Part shown: positions 45,448 to 54,807 of the stretch, in pieces | Layout of the letters: each line of letters opens with the position of its first letter | Position numbering within the stretch: the first letter of the stretch is position 1 | NCBI RefSeq assembly: GCF_027946175.1 | Contig: NZ_AP026671.1 | Coordinates: forward strand, 496,001-560,000 | DNA from: Nitratiruptor tergarcus DSM 16512 | GTDB lineage: Bacteria > Campylobacterota > Campylobacteria > Campylobacterales > Nitratiruptoraceae | Direction: 5' to 3' | DNA length: 64,000 bases | Position numbers and translations under genes: made by a program | Notes under the pieces: generated by a model | The model's database searches: none | Seen by the model: the letters and a program-made list of their open reading frames with translations, nothing else | What the model was told of the DNA's origin: nothing

Positions 45448-46459
45448 GTTTTACCCATCCTACTTTATTGTTTTCTAACTCTATTTTTACATAGCCGGAT
45501 ACTTCGTTGAGTTTGACATATTTTTGTCGATGGTGATTGATGCGAAAGATTGTGCTATTTTTTGTAGGGAGTATATAGATTTTGCTATTTTCTTTTAAGC
45601 AGACCCTTTGCATTGGCATAGAGAGATACCCAGCATAGAAAAATGCAAGTAGTGCTAAGAGAGCATTGAAAATCGAACGTAGCCAAAAAGCTAGCAAAAG
45701 TAATACTGCTCCCAGTGTAACAAAAATAGTTATTTTAAGTGTTTTGTTTTTATCTTCAGCAGGATTAATGTCTGATTGTGTACTGACAATTTCATCTTTT
45801 ACTTTGATAGGAAAAGAGAGCTTTTGAAACTCTCTTTTGTCTGTATTGAAATAGCTCATTTTCAGCTCATTGATAGCTGCAGGTATAAATGCATAATATA
45901 TGATCTGTGCAACAGGAAAGCTTTCATTGATCTCTTTAATTTCACCTTTTTGTGCATAAGGGATAGCAAAATCTTCCAAATTACTCAGATTGCCTTCAAG
46001 TTTCATGACAACAAGATTAACATGTTGGTTAAATTGCACACTTTTGTGTTGAATTATATAAAGATTTTTAGCCAGCACATTGCAAAAATCGCGAGGATAG
46101 TTAAGATTATTTACTTGTAAAGGCAGACCTTGCAATGTGGTAGTATAGTTTTGTGTAGTAAGGATAATATCGGGAAGTTTAGCGTGCATACCAAGAATTT
46201 TAAAATAGAGTGTTTTGTAGTGATAAAGTTCATCTTGAATCAAAGACTCTTGCATGGCGCGCAAAGAGACATTTTGCTCATTTATAAAAGTAAATGAAAC
46301 ATTATTTTCTGCATCGGAATTAAGATAGCGAATAGTTACCGGGACTATTTGGTGCAAAAAAACTGTCTGAGGGATTTTATGCCATTCGGCCAGAATAGCC
46401 GAAGCATATAACATGATTGTTGTAGAAGAGATTACAAGAAAATAGACAAGTACTCTAAT
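45425..46459 (-). CDS. Membrane-anchored protein with C-terminal SH3-like domain, unknown function
   Basis: Large extracytoplasmic region, two adjacent membrane helices near residues 240-285 (ITIFVTLGAVLLLLAFW and ALLALLAFFYAGYL), then an SH3-like tail (IYILPTKNSTIFRINHH to GWVKHEDL). I do not recognise the family. ATG at 46414 lies inside a hydrophobic stretch. The frame continues upstream as RVLVYFLVISSTTIMLYASA, a good signal peptide; AAAGGA lies seven bases before an ATT at 46459, the only plausible start. With it the protein is 344 residues; with ATG it is 329. The gene follows purQ, overlapping its stop by 5 bp, and precedes plsC. Confidence 0.7.
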   Translation of the reverse strand: MRVLVYFLVISSTTIMLYASAILAEWHKIPQTVFLHQIVPVTIRYLNSDAENNVSFTFINEQNVSLRAMQESLIQDELYHYKTLYFKILGMHAKLPDIILTTQNYTTTLQGLPLQVNNLNYPRDFCNVLAKNLYIIQHKSVQFNQHVNLVVMKLEGNLSNLEDFAIPYAQKGEIKEINESFPVAQIIYYAFIPAAINELKMSYFNTDKREFQKLSFPIKVKDEIVSTQSDINPAEDKNKTLKITIFVTLGAVLLLLAFWLRSIFNALLALLAFFYAGYLSMPMQRVCLKENSKIYILPTKNSTIFRINHHRQKYVKLNEVSGYVKIELENNKVGWVKHEDLCQN

Positions 46460-47126
46460 ACATAAATCCTTTAATCATCTTTATTCCATCTTCACTACCA
46501 AGAATCTTCTCACAGGCTCTCTCTGGATGGGGCATAAGTCCAAAAACATTTTTGTCTTTATTGCATATACCAGCTATTGCATCAACACTTCCGTTTGGAT
46601 TATCATACTCCCCATTTTTGTCACAATATTGCAAAATCACTTGATCGTTATCATACATACTTTTAAGTATCTCTTCTTGAACATAATAGTTTCCTTCGGC
46701 ATGTGCGATAGGAATATTGAGAATCTCTCCATTTTCCAGTAATGAGAGAAATTTATTGTTATTAGAAAGTACTTTAATATATTGAAACTTGGAGATAAAG
46801 TGAAGATTTTCATTACGCTTCATGGCTCCAGGAAGCAGATGGGATTCTAAGAGAATTTGGAAGCCATTACATATACCCAATACATAGCCACCTTTTTTGG
46901 CAAACTCTTGTACAGCTTGCATGATTGGACTAAACCTTGCTATTGCGCCACTTCTGAGATAGTCTCCATAGCTAAATCCACCAGGAAGAACTACAAGATC
47001 TATATCTTTAGGAAGTGCTTGATCTTTATGCCAGACTATTGTTGTTTTTGCTCCAATAATATTAAATGCATACTCTGTATCAAATTCGCAGTTTGTTCCC
47101 GGAAATCTGATAATCGCTACTTTCAT
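46455..47126 (-). CDS. purQ: Phosphoribosylformylglycinamidine synthase glutaminase subunit PurQ
   Basis: Class I glutamine amidotransferase supplying ammonia to PurL in purine synthesis. Motifs: IIRFPGTNCEFDTEYAF at the start, GGFSYGDYLRSGAIA near 50, nucleophile Cys in VLGICNGFQIL near 86, and GLMPHPERACE with the catalytic His-Glu near 195. 223 residues. Overlaps purS by 4 bp. PurL is not in the window. Confidence 0.97.
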   Translation of the reverse strand: MKVAIIRFPGTNCEFDTEYAFNIIGAKTTIVWHKDQALPKDIDLVVLPGGFSYGDYLRSGAIARFSPIMQAVQEFAKKGGYVLGICNGFQILLESHLLPGAMKRNENLHFISKFQYIKVLSNNNKFLSLLENGEILNIPIAHAEGNYYVQEEILKSMYDNDQVILQYCDKNGEYDNPNGSVDAIAGICNKDKNVFGLMPHPERACEKILGSEDGIKMIKGFMY

Positions 47127-47368
47127 TGTACTATCTCTATCGTATAATCTTCTATAACAGTATTGGCAAGAAGTTTTTCACACATCTCTTCTACCTCTTT
47201 TTTTGCCTCGTCTGCAGAAAGATCATCTTTGAGAGTAAGAATTATCTGCTTACCAACTCTTACATCTTCTACATTTTGAAATCCTAGAGATCCCAATGCA
47301 TGTTTGACCGCTTTTCCCTGAGGATCGAGAACACCCTCTTTGAGATGAATATTGACTATAGCCTTCAT
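47123..47368 (-). CDS. purS: Phosphoribosylformylglycinamidine synthase subunit PurS
   Basis: 81-residue small subunit bridging PurQ and PurL. Begins [21 protein letters not shown] and continues [20 protein letters not shown], both family signatures; [18 protein letters not shown] ends the protein. A separate PurS implies the small PurL type rather than the fused enzyme of enteric bacteria. Overlaps both purC and purQ by 4 bp. Confidence 0.95.
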   Translation of the reverse strand: MKAIVNIHLKEGVLDPQGKAVKHALGSLGFQNVEDVRVGKQIILTLKDDLSADEAKKEVEEMCEKLLANTVIEDYTIEIVQ

Positions 47369-48084
47369 GACATTACCTTTTGAATTCTGTTGAGTACTTC
47401 TTCGTATGCTACTTTTACATCACCTAAATCGTGGCGGAAAAGATCTTTATCAAGTTTTTCTCCACTTGTTTTATCCCAAAATCTACAGCTATCAGGGCTA
47501 ATTTCGTCTGCGAGAATAATATTGCCTTCACTATCTTTGCCAAATTCTACTTTGAAGTCTACTAAATTGAGGTTGGCTTTGTCAAAAAAGCTTTTGAGTA
47601 CTACATTGATTTCTCGTCCAAGACGCTTGAGCTCTTCAAGTTCGCTTTCATGATCTACGAGCTCCAAAATCAAAGCGTGTTCATCGTTAATTAAAGGATC
47701 GTGGAGTTCATCATTTTTATAATAAAATTCTACCAGTGCAAAAGGCAGCACTGTACCGTCAGGTATGCCTAACCGTTTTGTCAAAGAGCCAGTTGCAATG
47801 TTTCTTACAACAATTTCAATCATAATCATATCTGCTTTTTTAATAACCATTTCATGATCGCTGATACATTCAACAAAATGCGTTTTAATACCATGATTTT
47901 CCAGGAGCTTAAAAAGATGTGCGCTTATTTGACAGTTAAGTGCACCTTTTCCTTGCGCTTGGCTTCTTTTTTGGGCATCAAAGGCAGTAAGATCGTCTTT
48001 GAACTCTGCAATGAAGATGTTTTCATCATCGGTTTTATAAATTTTTTTGGCTTTACCTTCATAAAGTAGTTCACGTTTTTTCAC
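47365..48084 (-). CDS. purC: SAICAR synthetase PurC
   Basis: Joins CAIR to aspartate in purine synthesis. N-terminus [19 protein letters not shown] is characteristic; [20 protein letters not shown] near 28 and [21 protein letters not shown] near 90 (given by position) and [14 protein letters not shown] near 202 complete the core. 239 residues. Overlaps ctpA and purS by 4 bp each. Confidence 0.97.
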   Translation of the reverse strand: MKKRELLYEGKAKKIYKTDDENIFIAEFKDDLTAFDAQKRSQAQGKGALNCQISAHLFKLLENHGIKTHFVECISDHEMVIKKADMIMIEIVVRNIATGSLTKRLGIPDGTVLPFALVEFYYKNDELHDPLINDEHALILELVDHESELEELKRLGREINVVLKSFFDKANLNLVDFKVEFGKDSEGNIILADEISPDSCRFWDKTSGEKLDKDLFRHDLGDVKVAYEEVLNRIQKVMS

Positions 48085-49385
48085 TTAGACTCCTTTGCAA
48101 TTATTAATGCTTTGAGAATATCGAAAGCCTCTTTGAGCTGTGCGTCATTATAGAGTTTTTCTTCATCTATGATATTTTTATCTTTTTTATTCTCTTTTTT
48201 ACTCTCAGGCTTTTTCCCTTCAATTTTTTCAAGTTCACTTTTGAGATGTGCTTTGAGTTCAGCCTCTTTGATAGCAAACTCATCCTCTTTCTTTTGTACT
48301 TTTCCTGGATAAGCAATAATGTCAGGCGTAATGCCCTTTGCCTGGATAGTGCGTCCACTTGGCAAGTAGTAACGAGCAATTGTAAGTTTAATAGCTTCAT
48401 CTTTATCTATTGGTAAAATGACTTGTACACTCCCTTTCCCAAATGTTTTCTCACCAACTATTACGGCTCTGTGATGATCTTGTAATGCACCACTTACAAT
48501 CTCACTTGCACTTGCACTTCCCCCATTGACAAGAATTACTAAAGGTATGTTTTTGATAGTACCTGTGCTATGAGCAGTGTAAACTCTGTTTTCACTTTTT
48601 ACTCTTCCTTTTTGGGAGACGATTATTCCCTTATCGATAAAAAGATCGCATAATCCTACAGCCTGATCGAGAAGCCCTCCTGGATTATTGCGCAAATCTA
48701 TAACAATACCTTTACTATTTTTGTTTTGCTTGAGTATCTTTTGTACATCTTTTACAACCTTTTTATCAAAGTTAGTTATACGGATGTAGAGATATTCAGG
48801 TTTGAGGATACGTTTTGCATAGACAGACTTAACTTTGATGATGTCACGGGTGATTTCAACAACAAAAGGCTTTGCTTCACCTTTACGAAAAATAGTGAGT
48901 TTGATTTTAGTACCAGGCTTTCCTCGCATGAGGTTGACTGCTTCATCAAGAGTCATATCAAGAGTTGACTTATCATTTATCTTGAGAATTATATCACCTG
49001 CTTTGAGTCCTGCTTTATCTGCAGGTGTTCCTTCTAATGGAGCTATAACTGTTAGAGCACCATCACGCATTCCGACTGTTATACCAAGTCCACCAAACTC
49101 TCCAGATGTCTGGATTTGCAACTCTTTAAAATGTTTTTTATCAAGATAAGCTGAATGTGCATCAAGATTACTTAAAAGGCCAGCAATCGATTTTTCAATA
49201 ATCTTTTCAATTGTAAGAGGATCTACATAATACTTTTCAACAGTATTGACTACTTTAGTAAATTTTGCAATTGCTTGAAGTTTTGCTGTTATATTTGCAT
49301 CGTAGTCGCTGCGAGCAAAGATAAGAGAACTCGATATCATAAGCGCAGCGGCTGCACCTATAATGAAGGGTTGGGATTTTTTCAT
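48081..49385 (-). CDS. ctpA: C-terminal processing serine protease (S41/CtpA family)
   Basis: Periplasmic or membrane-anchored S41 peptidase. N-terminal anchor [22 protein letters not shown] domain near 95-170 ([19 protein letters not shown]); catalytic Ser in [16 protein letters not shown] near 294 and Lys in [11 protein letters not shown] near 319. C-terminal tail highly charged with many Lys and Glu. 434 residues. First gene of a six-gene minus-strand operon of otherwise biosynthetic genes. Confidence 0.95.
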   Translation of the reverse strand: MKKSQPFIIGAAAALMISSSLIFARSDYDANITAKLQAIAKFTKVVNTVEKYYVDPLTIEKIIEKSIAGLLSNLDAHSAYLDKKHFKELQIQTSGEFGGLGITVGMRDGALTVIAPLEGTPADKAGLKAGDIILKINDKSTLDMTLDEAVNLMRGKPGTKIKLTIFRKGEAKPFVVEITRDIIKVKSVYAKRILKPEYLYIRITNFDKKVVKDVQKILKQNKNSKGIVIDLRNNPGGLLDQAVGLCDLFIDKGIIVSQKGRVKSENRVYTAHSTGTIKNIPLVILVNGGSASASEIVSGALQDHHRAVIVGEKTFGKGSVQVILPIDKDEAIKLTIARYYLPSGRTIQAKGITPDIIAYPGKVQKKEDEFAIKEAELKAHLKSELEKIEGKKPESKKENKKDKNIIDEEKLYNDAQLKEAFDILKALIIAKESK

Positions 49386-49477
49386 GTTTTATTGCTCCCG
49401 CATTCTTATAATTTATTTAGAGCAAATATTATATGGAATAAATACTAAAAATTGGCTAAATATAGTATCCTTTTATG

Positions 49478-49501
49478 GTGCTACTCTTTTGTAGTGCTAC
49501 T
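49478..49501. repeat. Short direct repeat in the ctpA-clpB spacer
   Basis: GGTGCTACT (49478-49486) and AGTGCTACT (49493-49501) repeat with a 15-bp period in the 243-bp spacer between divergent ctpA and clpB. The right copy resembles the right half of a CIRCE heat-shock element, but the matching left half is absent. The rest of the spacer is AT-rich, with a clpB promoter at its end. Confidence 0.35.
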
Positions 49502-49574
49502 AAAGTATCAAAGAATTTTATACTATTATGATAAGATTCTTTTTAGAAATATTTTGGTTACTAAATCAATAAAT

Positions 49575-49603
49575 TTGACAACCAATGACTAAGATATTAT
49601 AAT
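49575..49603 (+). promoter_or_regulatory. Consensus sigma70-type promoter of clpB
   Basis: TTGACA (49575-49580), exactly 17 bp, TATAAT (49598-49603): full consensus in both boxes at the optimal spacing. The clpB ATG lies 26 bp on, behind AAGGAG. Such a complete -35 box is unusual in Campylobacterota, where a periodic AT signal commonly replaces it. Confidence 0.7.
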
Positions 49604-49628
49604 ATAAATAAACTAAAAAGGAGAAAAT

Positions 49629-52217
49629 ATGAGCAATATTTTTGAGAAGCTAACGCACAAAATGACAGAGACGTTAGATAGTGCAGTCAGCCTAGCGCTA
49701 CATAATAAAAATCCTGAAGTAGATGTAGCTCATATGTTATGGGCACTTTTAACAGATACAAGCTCAATTCTTAATCAAGCCCTTAATAAAATGGGAGTTG
49801 ACAAAGCTGCTATTGAGCTTGAAGCAAAAAGTGCTGCTGATAGACTGCCAAAAGTATCATCCATTACAAAAGAGAATATAAAAATCTCACGAAATCTCGC
49901 TGAGAGTTTGCAAAAAGCAGAAGGTTTGATGGTACGCAATGGCGATCAGTACCTTGCAGTCGATACATGGATCGAAGCAAATATGGACAATCCAGTATTT
50001 AAAGAGGTACTTGGAAAATATGTAGATCTCTTTGAACTAAAAAAGACTCTTGAGGCTATGCGAGGTGGTAAAAAAATAGAATCACAAACTGCTGAAGAGA
50101 CACTTGAAGCACTTGAAAAATATGGAATAGATTTAACAAAAAAAGCAGCAGAGGGTGAACTTGATCCAGTTATTGGTCGGGATGAAGAGATCCATAGAGT
50201 TATGCAGATTTTGATTAGAAAAACAAAGAATAACCCAATCTTACTAGGTGAACCTGGTGTTGGTAAGACAGCTATCGTTGAAGGATTAGCACAAAGAATT
50301 GTAAATAAAGAGGTGCCTTTGAGTCTACAAAATAGACGTGTAATTGCTCTTGATATGACTGCACTTGTAGCAGGTGCAAAATATCGAGGTGAGTTTGAAG
50401 ATAGACTCAAAGCTGTTGTAGATGAGGTAAAAAATGCTGGAAATATTATCCTTTTTATCGATGAGATCCATACAATTGTTGGAGCCGGTGCTAGTGAAGG
50501 AAGTATGGATGCAGCAAATATCCTTAAACCTGCCCTTGCACGAGGAGAGCTTCATACAATCGGTGCAACTACACTGAAAGAATACAGAAAATATTTTGAA
50601 AAAGATGCAGCACTTCAAAGACGTTTCCAACCAGTAAAAGTTGAGGAGCCTAACATCAATGAAGCGTTGCAGATTTTACGTGGTATTAGAGAACGCCTTG
50701 AAGCGCACCACAATGTACAGATTCTTGATAGTGCACTTGTGGCAGCAGTAAAACTTTCTAGTAGATATATTACTGATAGATATTTGCCAGATAAGGCTAT
50801 CGACCTTATTGATGAAGCTGCAGCAGAATTGAAAATGCAAATAGAGTCTGAGCCGTTTGAGCTTAGCAAAGTTAAACGCCAAATCCAGCAGCTCTTGGTT
50901 GAAAAAGAGGCTCTCATGATGGAAGAGAGCAAGAAGAATGAAGAGCGTCTTGCTGAAATTGAAAAAGAGCTAGCAGATTTGGAAGAGAAAAAGCGACAGC
51001 TTGAAGCGCAGTTTGAGACCGAGAAGAAGATTTTCAAAGAGATTGCTGAAATCAAAGAGAAAATTGAGCGCTTAAAAGCAGATGCAGAAAAAGCTAAACG
51101 TGAAGGTGACTTTGAAAAAGCAGCAAAAATTGAGTATGGTGAAATTCCAGAGTTGCAGAAAAAGCTTGAAGAGCTCAATGAGCAGTGGAATAGAATGCAA
51201 GAGGCTGGAACACTTCTCAAAAACGCTGTTGATGAAGAGATGATCGCCAAGATTGTGAGCAAATGGACAGGTATTCCTGTGACTAAAATGCTCCAAAGTG
51301 AAAAAGAGAAAATCTTGCATGTGGAAGATGAACTCAAAAAATATGTTGTTGGACAAGATGCAGCTATCAAAGCTGTTGCAAGAGCGATTAAGCGAAATAA
51401 AGCAGGATTGTCTGATACCAATAGACCAATTGGTAGCTTTATGTTCTTGGGACCAACAGGTGTTGGTAAGACTGAGACAGCTAAAACATTAGCAAGATTT
51501 TTATTCGATACCGAAAAATCGCTCATTCGCATTGACATGAGTGAATATATGGAAAAACATGCAGTGAGCCGCCTTGTTGGTGCACCTCCAGGATATGTTG
51601 GATATGAAGAGGGTGGACAGCTTACTGAAGCAGTACGTAGAAAACCGTATAGCGTTGTGCTTTTTGATGAGATAGAAAAAGCGCATCCAGATGTATTCAA
51701 TATCTTGTTACAAGTGCTTGATGATGGACGCCTTACTGATAACAAAGGTGTGACAGTTGATTTTAGAAATACTATCATCATCATGACAAGCAATATTGCA
51801 AGTGATAAGATTATGGAGTTTAAAGATCCAGAAGACAGAGAAAAGGCGGTAAAAGACGAACTCAAACGCTATTTCAAACCAGAATTTTTGAACCGACTAG
51901 ATGACATTGTTATATTCAATCCTCTTGGCGAGCAAGAGATTGTCAAAATTGTAGATATTATGTTTGCTAGAATTCAAGAAAAACTCAAAGAGCGAGATAT
52001 CAAGATCGAGCTTACTGAAAGTGCGAAAAAGCTTGTAGCAAAAGCCGGATTTGATCCAGTTTATGGTGCTAGACCGCTTAAACGTGCTTTGTATGAAATC
52101 GTAGAAGATACGTTGGCTGAGCTTATCTTAGAAGATAAAGTGCAAGAGGGCGATAGCGTCAAGTTTGATGCCGAAGGCGACCAAGTGGTTGTCTATGTAA
52201 ATGGTCAAAGAGTCTAA
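49629..52217 (+). CDS. clpB: Disaggregase chaperone ClpB
   Basis: Hsp100 AAA+ hexamer that pulls proteins out of aggregates with DnaK. N-domain repeats at 1-140; first AAA module with Walker [10 protein letters not shown] near 207 and [12 protein letters not shown]; middle coiled-coil (M) domain about 410-520, Glu/Lys-rich, which separates ClpB from ClpA/ClpC; second AAA module with Walker [10 protein letters not shown] near 608, [20 protein letters not shown] pore loop and [15 protein letters not shown]. 862 residues. Stands alone with its own promoter and terminator. Confidence 0.97.
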   Translation: MSNIFEKLTHKMTETLDSAVSLALHNKNPEVDVAHMLWALLTDTSSILNQALNKMGVDKAAIELEAKSAADRLPKVSSITKENIKISRNLAESLQKAEGLMVRNGDQYLAVDTWIEANMDNPVFKEVLGKYVDLFELKKTLEAMRGGKKIESQTAEETLEALEKYGIDLTKKAAEGELDPVIGRDEEIHRVMQILIRKTKNNPILLGEPGVGKTAIVEGLAQRIVNKEVPLSLQNRRVIALDMTALVAGAKYRGEFEDRLKAVVDEVKNAGNIILFIDEIHTIVGAGASEGSMDAANILKPALARGELHTIGATTLKEYRKYFEKDAALQRRFQPVKVEEPNINEALQILRGIRERLEAHHNVQILDSALVAAVKLSSRYITDRYLPDKAIDLIDEAAAELKMQIESEPFELSKVKRQIQQLLVEKEALMMEESKKNEERLAEIEKELADLEEKKRQLEAQFETEKKIFKEIAEIKEKIERLKADAEKAKREGDFEKAAKIEYGEIPELQKKLEELNEQWNRMQEAGTLLKNAVDEEMIAKIVSKWTGIPVTKMLQSEKEKILHVEDELKKYVVGQDAAIKAVARAIKRNKAGLSDTNRPIGSFMFLGPTGVGKTETAKTLARFLFDTEKSLIRIDMSEYMEKHAVSRLVGAPPGYVGYEEGGQLTEAVRRKPYSVVLFDEIEKAHPDVFNILLQVLDDGRLTDNKGVTVDFRNTIIIMTSNIASDKIMEFKDPEDREKAVKDELKRYFKPEFLNRLDDIVIFNPLGEQEIVKIVDIMFARIQEKLKERDIKIELTESAKKLVAKAGFDPVYGARPLKRALYEIVEDTLAELILEDKVQEGDSVKFDAEGDQVVVYVNGQRV

Positions 52218-52220
52218 TAC

Positions 52221-52255
52221 AACAGCCTACCTTTTTTTGGTAGGTTGTTAATTTG
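52221..52255 (+). terminator. Terminator after clpB
   Basis: AACAGCCTACC (52221-52231) pairs with GGTAGGTTGTT (52239-52249) over 11 bp including one G-U pair, with a 7-T loop, starting 3 bp after the clpB stop. AATTTGT follows. A good stem with a modest T-tract. The remaining ~100 bp to the next gene is AT-rich; TAAAAT (52321-52326) is a weak -10 candidate. Confidence 0.6.
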
Positions 52256-52362
52256 TAACAATCTTAGTAATTTACCTCTTCTATAGTTTGAATACTCCAC
52301 TTTAAAGCTCTCTTTCTATGTAAAATCTAAATAATATTATTTTTATAAACTGAGGAATTTGT

Positions 52363-53853
52363 ATGGAGATTCTTCGTATATTTTTTCGAGATTTAAAAAA
52401 CTCTTTTCAAGATCTCTTGCCAATTGTTGTAGTTGTTGCAATTTTTCAATTTTTTATTATTGGACAGGTTCCTCAAAACTCCCTCTCAATCGTTATAGGT
52501 CTTATCATAGTTGCTTTTGGACTAGCTGTATTTATACGAGGCTTGGAGCTTGGAATATTTCCTATCGGCGAAAATCTTGCAATTGAGTTTGCTAAAAAAG
52601 GTAGTCTCTTTTGGCTTTTGCTTTTTGCATTTTTGATTGGATTTTCAACAACGATTGCTGAACCAGCCCTTATTGCTATAGCGCAAAAATCTGAAGTTAT
52701 TAGTCAAGGGAAAATTGATGCATTTATTTTGAGGCTTACAGTAGCGCTTTCTGTTGGTTTTGCTATAGCTTTAGGAGTTTTTAGAATTGTTGTTGGTCAT
52801 CCTATTCAATATTATATTATTGTAGGGTATATATTGGTTGTAGTTCTTACCTTCCTTGCGCCTAAAGAGATTGTTGGGCTTGCATACGATAGTGGAGGTG
52901 TAACAACTTCTACGGTTACCGTTCCTCTGGTTGCAGCTCTTGGAATTGGGCTTGCTACTAGTATTAAAGGGAGAAATCCAGTAATTGATGGATTTGGACT
53001 TATCGCTTTTGCTTCTTTAACGCCTATGATATTTGTCCAAATTTATGGAATAATCGCTTCGCACTTTGGCTCCCAAAATACTGAGATAATCACAATTGCA
53101 AAAGCTATAACCCAAGAAGTTGTTGAAGAGAGTCATTTTGATATAAAAAAGATATTTTTTGATTTAATCGCTGTTGTGAAAGACATTTTGCCAATTTTGG
53201 GTGTAATTTTCTTTTTTCAATACATAATTATTAAAAGACCACTACCACATTTGCATAAAATATCTTTTGGGATACTTTTAGTTATCATTGGACTCTATGC
53301 CTTTATCTTAGGACTTGAGATTGGACTTTTTCCAATAGGTGAGACACTTGCATTTCAACTCACCTCTACAGGAAAGATATTTTTGATATATCTCTTTGCT
53401 TTTTTAATCGGCTTTTCTACAACTATGGCTGAGCCTGCACTCTTAGCCATAGCTATCAAAGCGCAAGAGGTGAGTGAAAATAGAATCAACTCCTTACTTC
53501 TAAGAGTCTTTGTAGCTTTAGGAGTTGCAATTGGAATAGCTTTGGGAGCATATAGAATTGTAACAGGCGGAGAGATCCACTACTACATTATTGTAGGATA
53601 TATTGTTGTTATAGTTCTAACATATTTTGCACCAAAATATATTATTCCAATAGCGTATGATAGCGGAGGTGTTACAACATCTACTGTTACAGTGCCATTG
53701 GTAGCTGCTCTTGGTTTAGGTCTTGCACAAAATATTCCAGGAAGAGATCCTATGATTGATGGATTTGGGCTTATAGCGTTTGCTTCGCTTTTTCCAATGA
53801 TTACTGTTATGGGATATGGAATATATGCTGAATTTAAAAGAAAGGAAAACTGA
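52363..53853 (+). CDS. DUF1538 polytopic membrane protein with internal duplication (putative transporter)
   Basis: 496 residues, strongly hydrophobic, made of two halves (about 12-235 and 260-490). Each half repeats, in order: GLELGIFPIGENLAIEF / GLEIGLFPIGETLAFQL; GFSTTIAEPALIAIA / GFSTTMAEPALLAIA; YYIIVGYILVVVLTFLAPK / YYIIVGYIVVIVLTYFAPK; YDSGGVTTSTVTVPLVAALG in both; and VIDGFGLIAFASL / MIDGFGLIAFASL. Such tandem repeats are the design of many transporters. DUF1538 has no assigned function that I know. The stop overlaps the PII-like gene by one base, and a CBS-domain gene follows, suggesting ligand-controlled transport. GAGGA precedes the ATG. Confidence 0.9.
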   Translation: MEILRIFFRDLKNSFQDLLPIVVVVAIFQFFIIGQVPQNSLSIVIGLIIVAFGLAVFIRGLELGIFPIGENLAIEFAKKGSLFWLLLFAFLIGFSTTIAEPALIAIAQKSEVISQGKIDAFILRLTVALSVGFAIALGVFRIVVGHPIQYYIIVGYILVVVLTFLAPKEIVGLAYDSGGVTTSTVTVPLVAALGIGLATSIKGRNPVIDGFGLIAFASLTPMIFVQIYGIIASHFGSQNTEIITIAKAITQEVVEESHFDIKKIFFDLIAVVKDILPILGVIFFFQYIIIKRPLPHLHKISFGILLVIIGLYAFILGLEIGLFPIGETLAFQLTSTGKIFLIYLFAFLIGFSTTMAEPALLAIAIKAQEVSENRINSLLLRVFVALGVAIGIALGAYRIVTGGEIHYYIIVGYIVVIVLTYFAPKYIIPIAYDSGGVTTSTVTVPLVAALGLGLAQNIPGRDPMIDGFGLIAFASLFPMITVMGYGIYAEFKRKEN

Positions 53854-54203
53854 TGAAATTTGTAGCACTTGTTGCAATTATTCCAAATGAGATGGAAGAG
53901 AAGGGAGTAGAGATTGCTAAAAATGCCGGTGCTGGAGCTGTGACAATAATAAGTGGCAAAAATATTGGGCTTAAAGAGAAAAAGATTTTTTTTGGAGTCA
54001 CTTTGGAAGAAGCTATGTCAATTTTACTCTTTATTTTGCCAAGAAAACTCTCTTTGAAAGTTTTGCGAGCATTGAAAAATGAATTGAATGTTGAAGATAC
54101 CGAAAATAGTTCTATTATTTTTACTCTTCCTTTAGAGCATGTTGTAGGAATCAATAAGGAAGAATTGCATAAGTTTGAGAGTGAAATTAAGACGATTCTT
54201 TAG
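53853..54203 (+). CDS. PII-like small regulatory protein
   Basis: 116 residues with a PII/GlnB-like fold predicted from the start: MKFVALVAIIPNEMEEKGVEIAKNAGAGAVTIISGKN matches the beta-alpha-beta beginning of PII (where GAGAVTI replaces GxxGxT-like region), FILPRKLSLKVLRALKNEL supplies the second alpha helix, and IFTLPLEHVVGINKEEL the last strand. The T-loop uridylylation Tyr and the usual PII signatures are not seen, so it is a PII-like protein, not GlnB. It is translated directly after the DUF1538 protein (shared base), implying that it regulates it. Confidence 0.8.
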   Translation: MKFVALVAIIPNEMEEKGVEIAKNAGAGAVTIISGKNIGLKEKKIFFGVTLEEAMSILLFILPRKLSLKVLRALKNELNVEDTENSSIIFTLPLEHVVGINKEELHKFESEIKTIL

Positions 54204-54222
54204 ATTTTAAAAAGGAGATCCA

Positions 54223-54612
54223 ATGTTAGTCGAAGAGATTATGACACCAAAAGAAAAGCTTATAATTGTAGATCAATTAGATTCGGTGAGAAAAGCTCTT
54301 GAGCTAATGAAGAAGCATAATATTAAATCTGTAATTGTCGATAAAAATTCACCTAATGGTGCTTATGGACTTTTGACATTCAAAAATATCCTCCAAGCAA
54401 TTGTTGCTCAGGAAGGGGATATCGATCTTTTAAATGTTTATGATATAGCAACAATTCCGGCTATTAGTGTGACAAGAAAACTAGAAATGAGGTATGTTGC
54501 AAAAATGATGGTAAGCCATAGTATCAAAAGAGTTTTAGTTGTAGATGATAATGAATTATATGGAATAATCACAATGAGCGATATTATTGGTGTTTTATTG
54601 GAAGACATTTAA
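54223..54612 (+). CDS. Tandem CBS-domain protein
   Basis: 129 residues, consisting of two CBS motifs (roughly 1-62 and 65-129): MLVEEIMTPKEKLIIVDQLD at the start and the classic VDDNELYGIITMSDIIGVLL at the end. Pairs of CBS motifs bind adenine nucleotides or other ligands. It follows the PII-like gene after 19 bp with AAAGGAG before the ATG. Together with the DUF1538 and PII-like genes it could form an energy- or nucleotide-sensing module. Confidence 0.88.
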   Translation: MLVEEIMTPKEKLIIVDQLDSVRKALELMKKHNIKSVIVDKNSPNGAYGLLTFKNILQAIVAQEGDIDLLNVYDIATIPAISVTRKLEMRYVAKMMVSHSIKRVLVVDDNELYGIITMSDIIGVLLEDI

Positions 54613-54672
54613 AAGAATTTAAGCTCTTTTTTAGTAAACTTAACCACCAAAATTTTATCTTAAAGGATTCGA

Positions 54673-54807
54673 ATGAAAAGAACATATCAACCGCATAATA
54701 CGAGAAGAAAAAGAACGCACGGTTTTAGAGTAAGAATGAGAAGTAAAAATGGTAGAAAAGTTATAAATGCAAGACGTGCAAAAGGTAGAAAAAGATTGGC
54801 AGTATAA
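54673..54807 (+). CDS. rpmH: Ribosomal protein L34
   Basis: 44-residue ribosomal protein of the 50S subunit, with [19 protein letters not shown] at the start and [11 protein letters not shown] at the end, the invariable L34 termini. It is too short to stand out but unmistakable. AAAGGA lies upstream (54662-54667). It leads the conserved rpmH-rnpA-yidD-yidC-jag-mnmE cluster. The 60 bp before it is AT-rich and may hold a promoter, but no box is convincing. Confidence 0.97.
   Translation: MKRTYQPHNTRRKRTHGFRVRMRSKNGRKVINARRAKGRKRLAV

Noticed and set aside
49493-49501. CIRCE heat-shock element upstream of clpB
   Set aside because: Only one half-like sequence is present; the inverted partner TTAGCACTC is missing.
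50615-51865. 416-codon open frame on the minus strand inside clpB
   Set aside because: Lies fully antisense to a certain clpB gene; product is Ser/Leu-rich with no domain, as expected from reverse reading of Glu/Lys-rich sequence.
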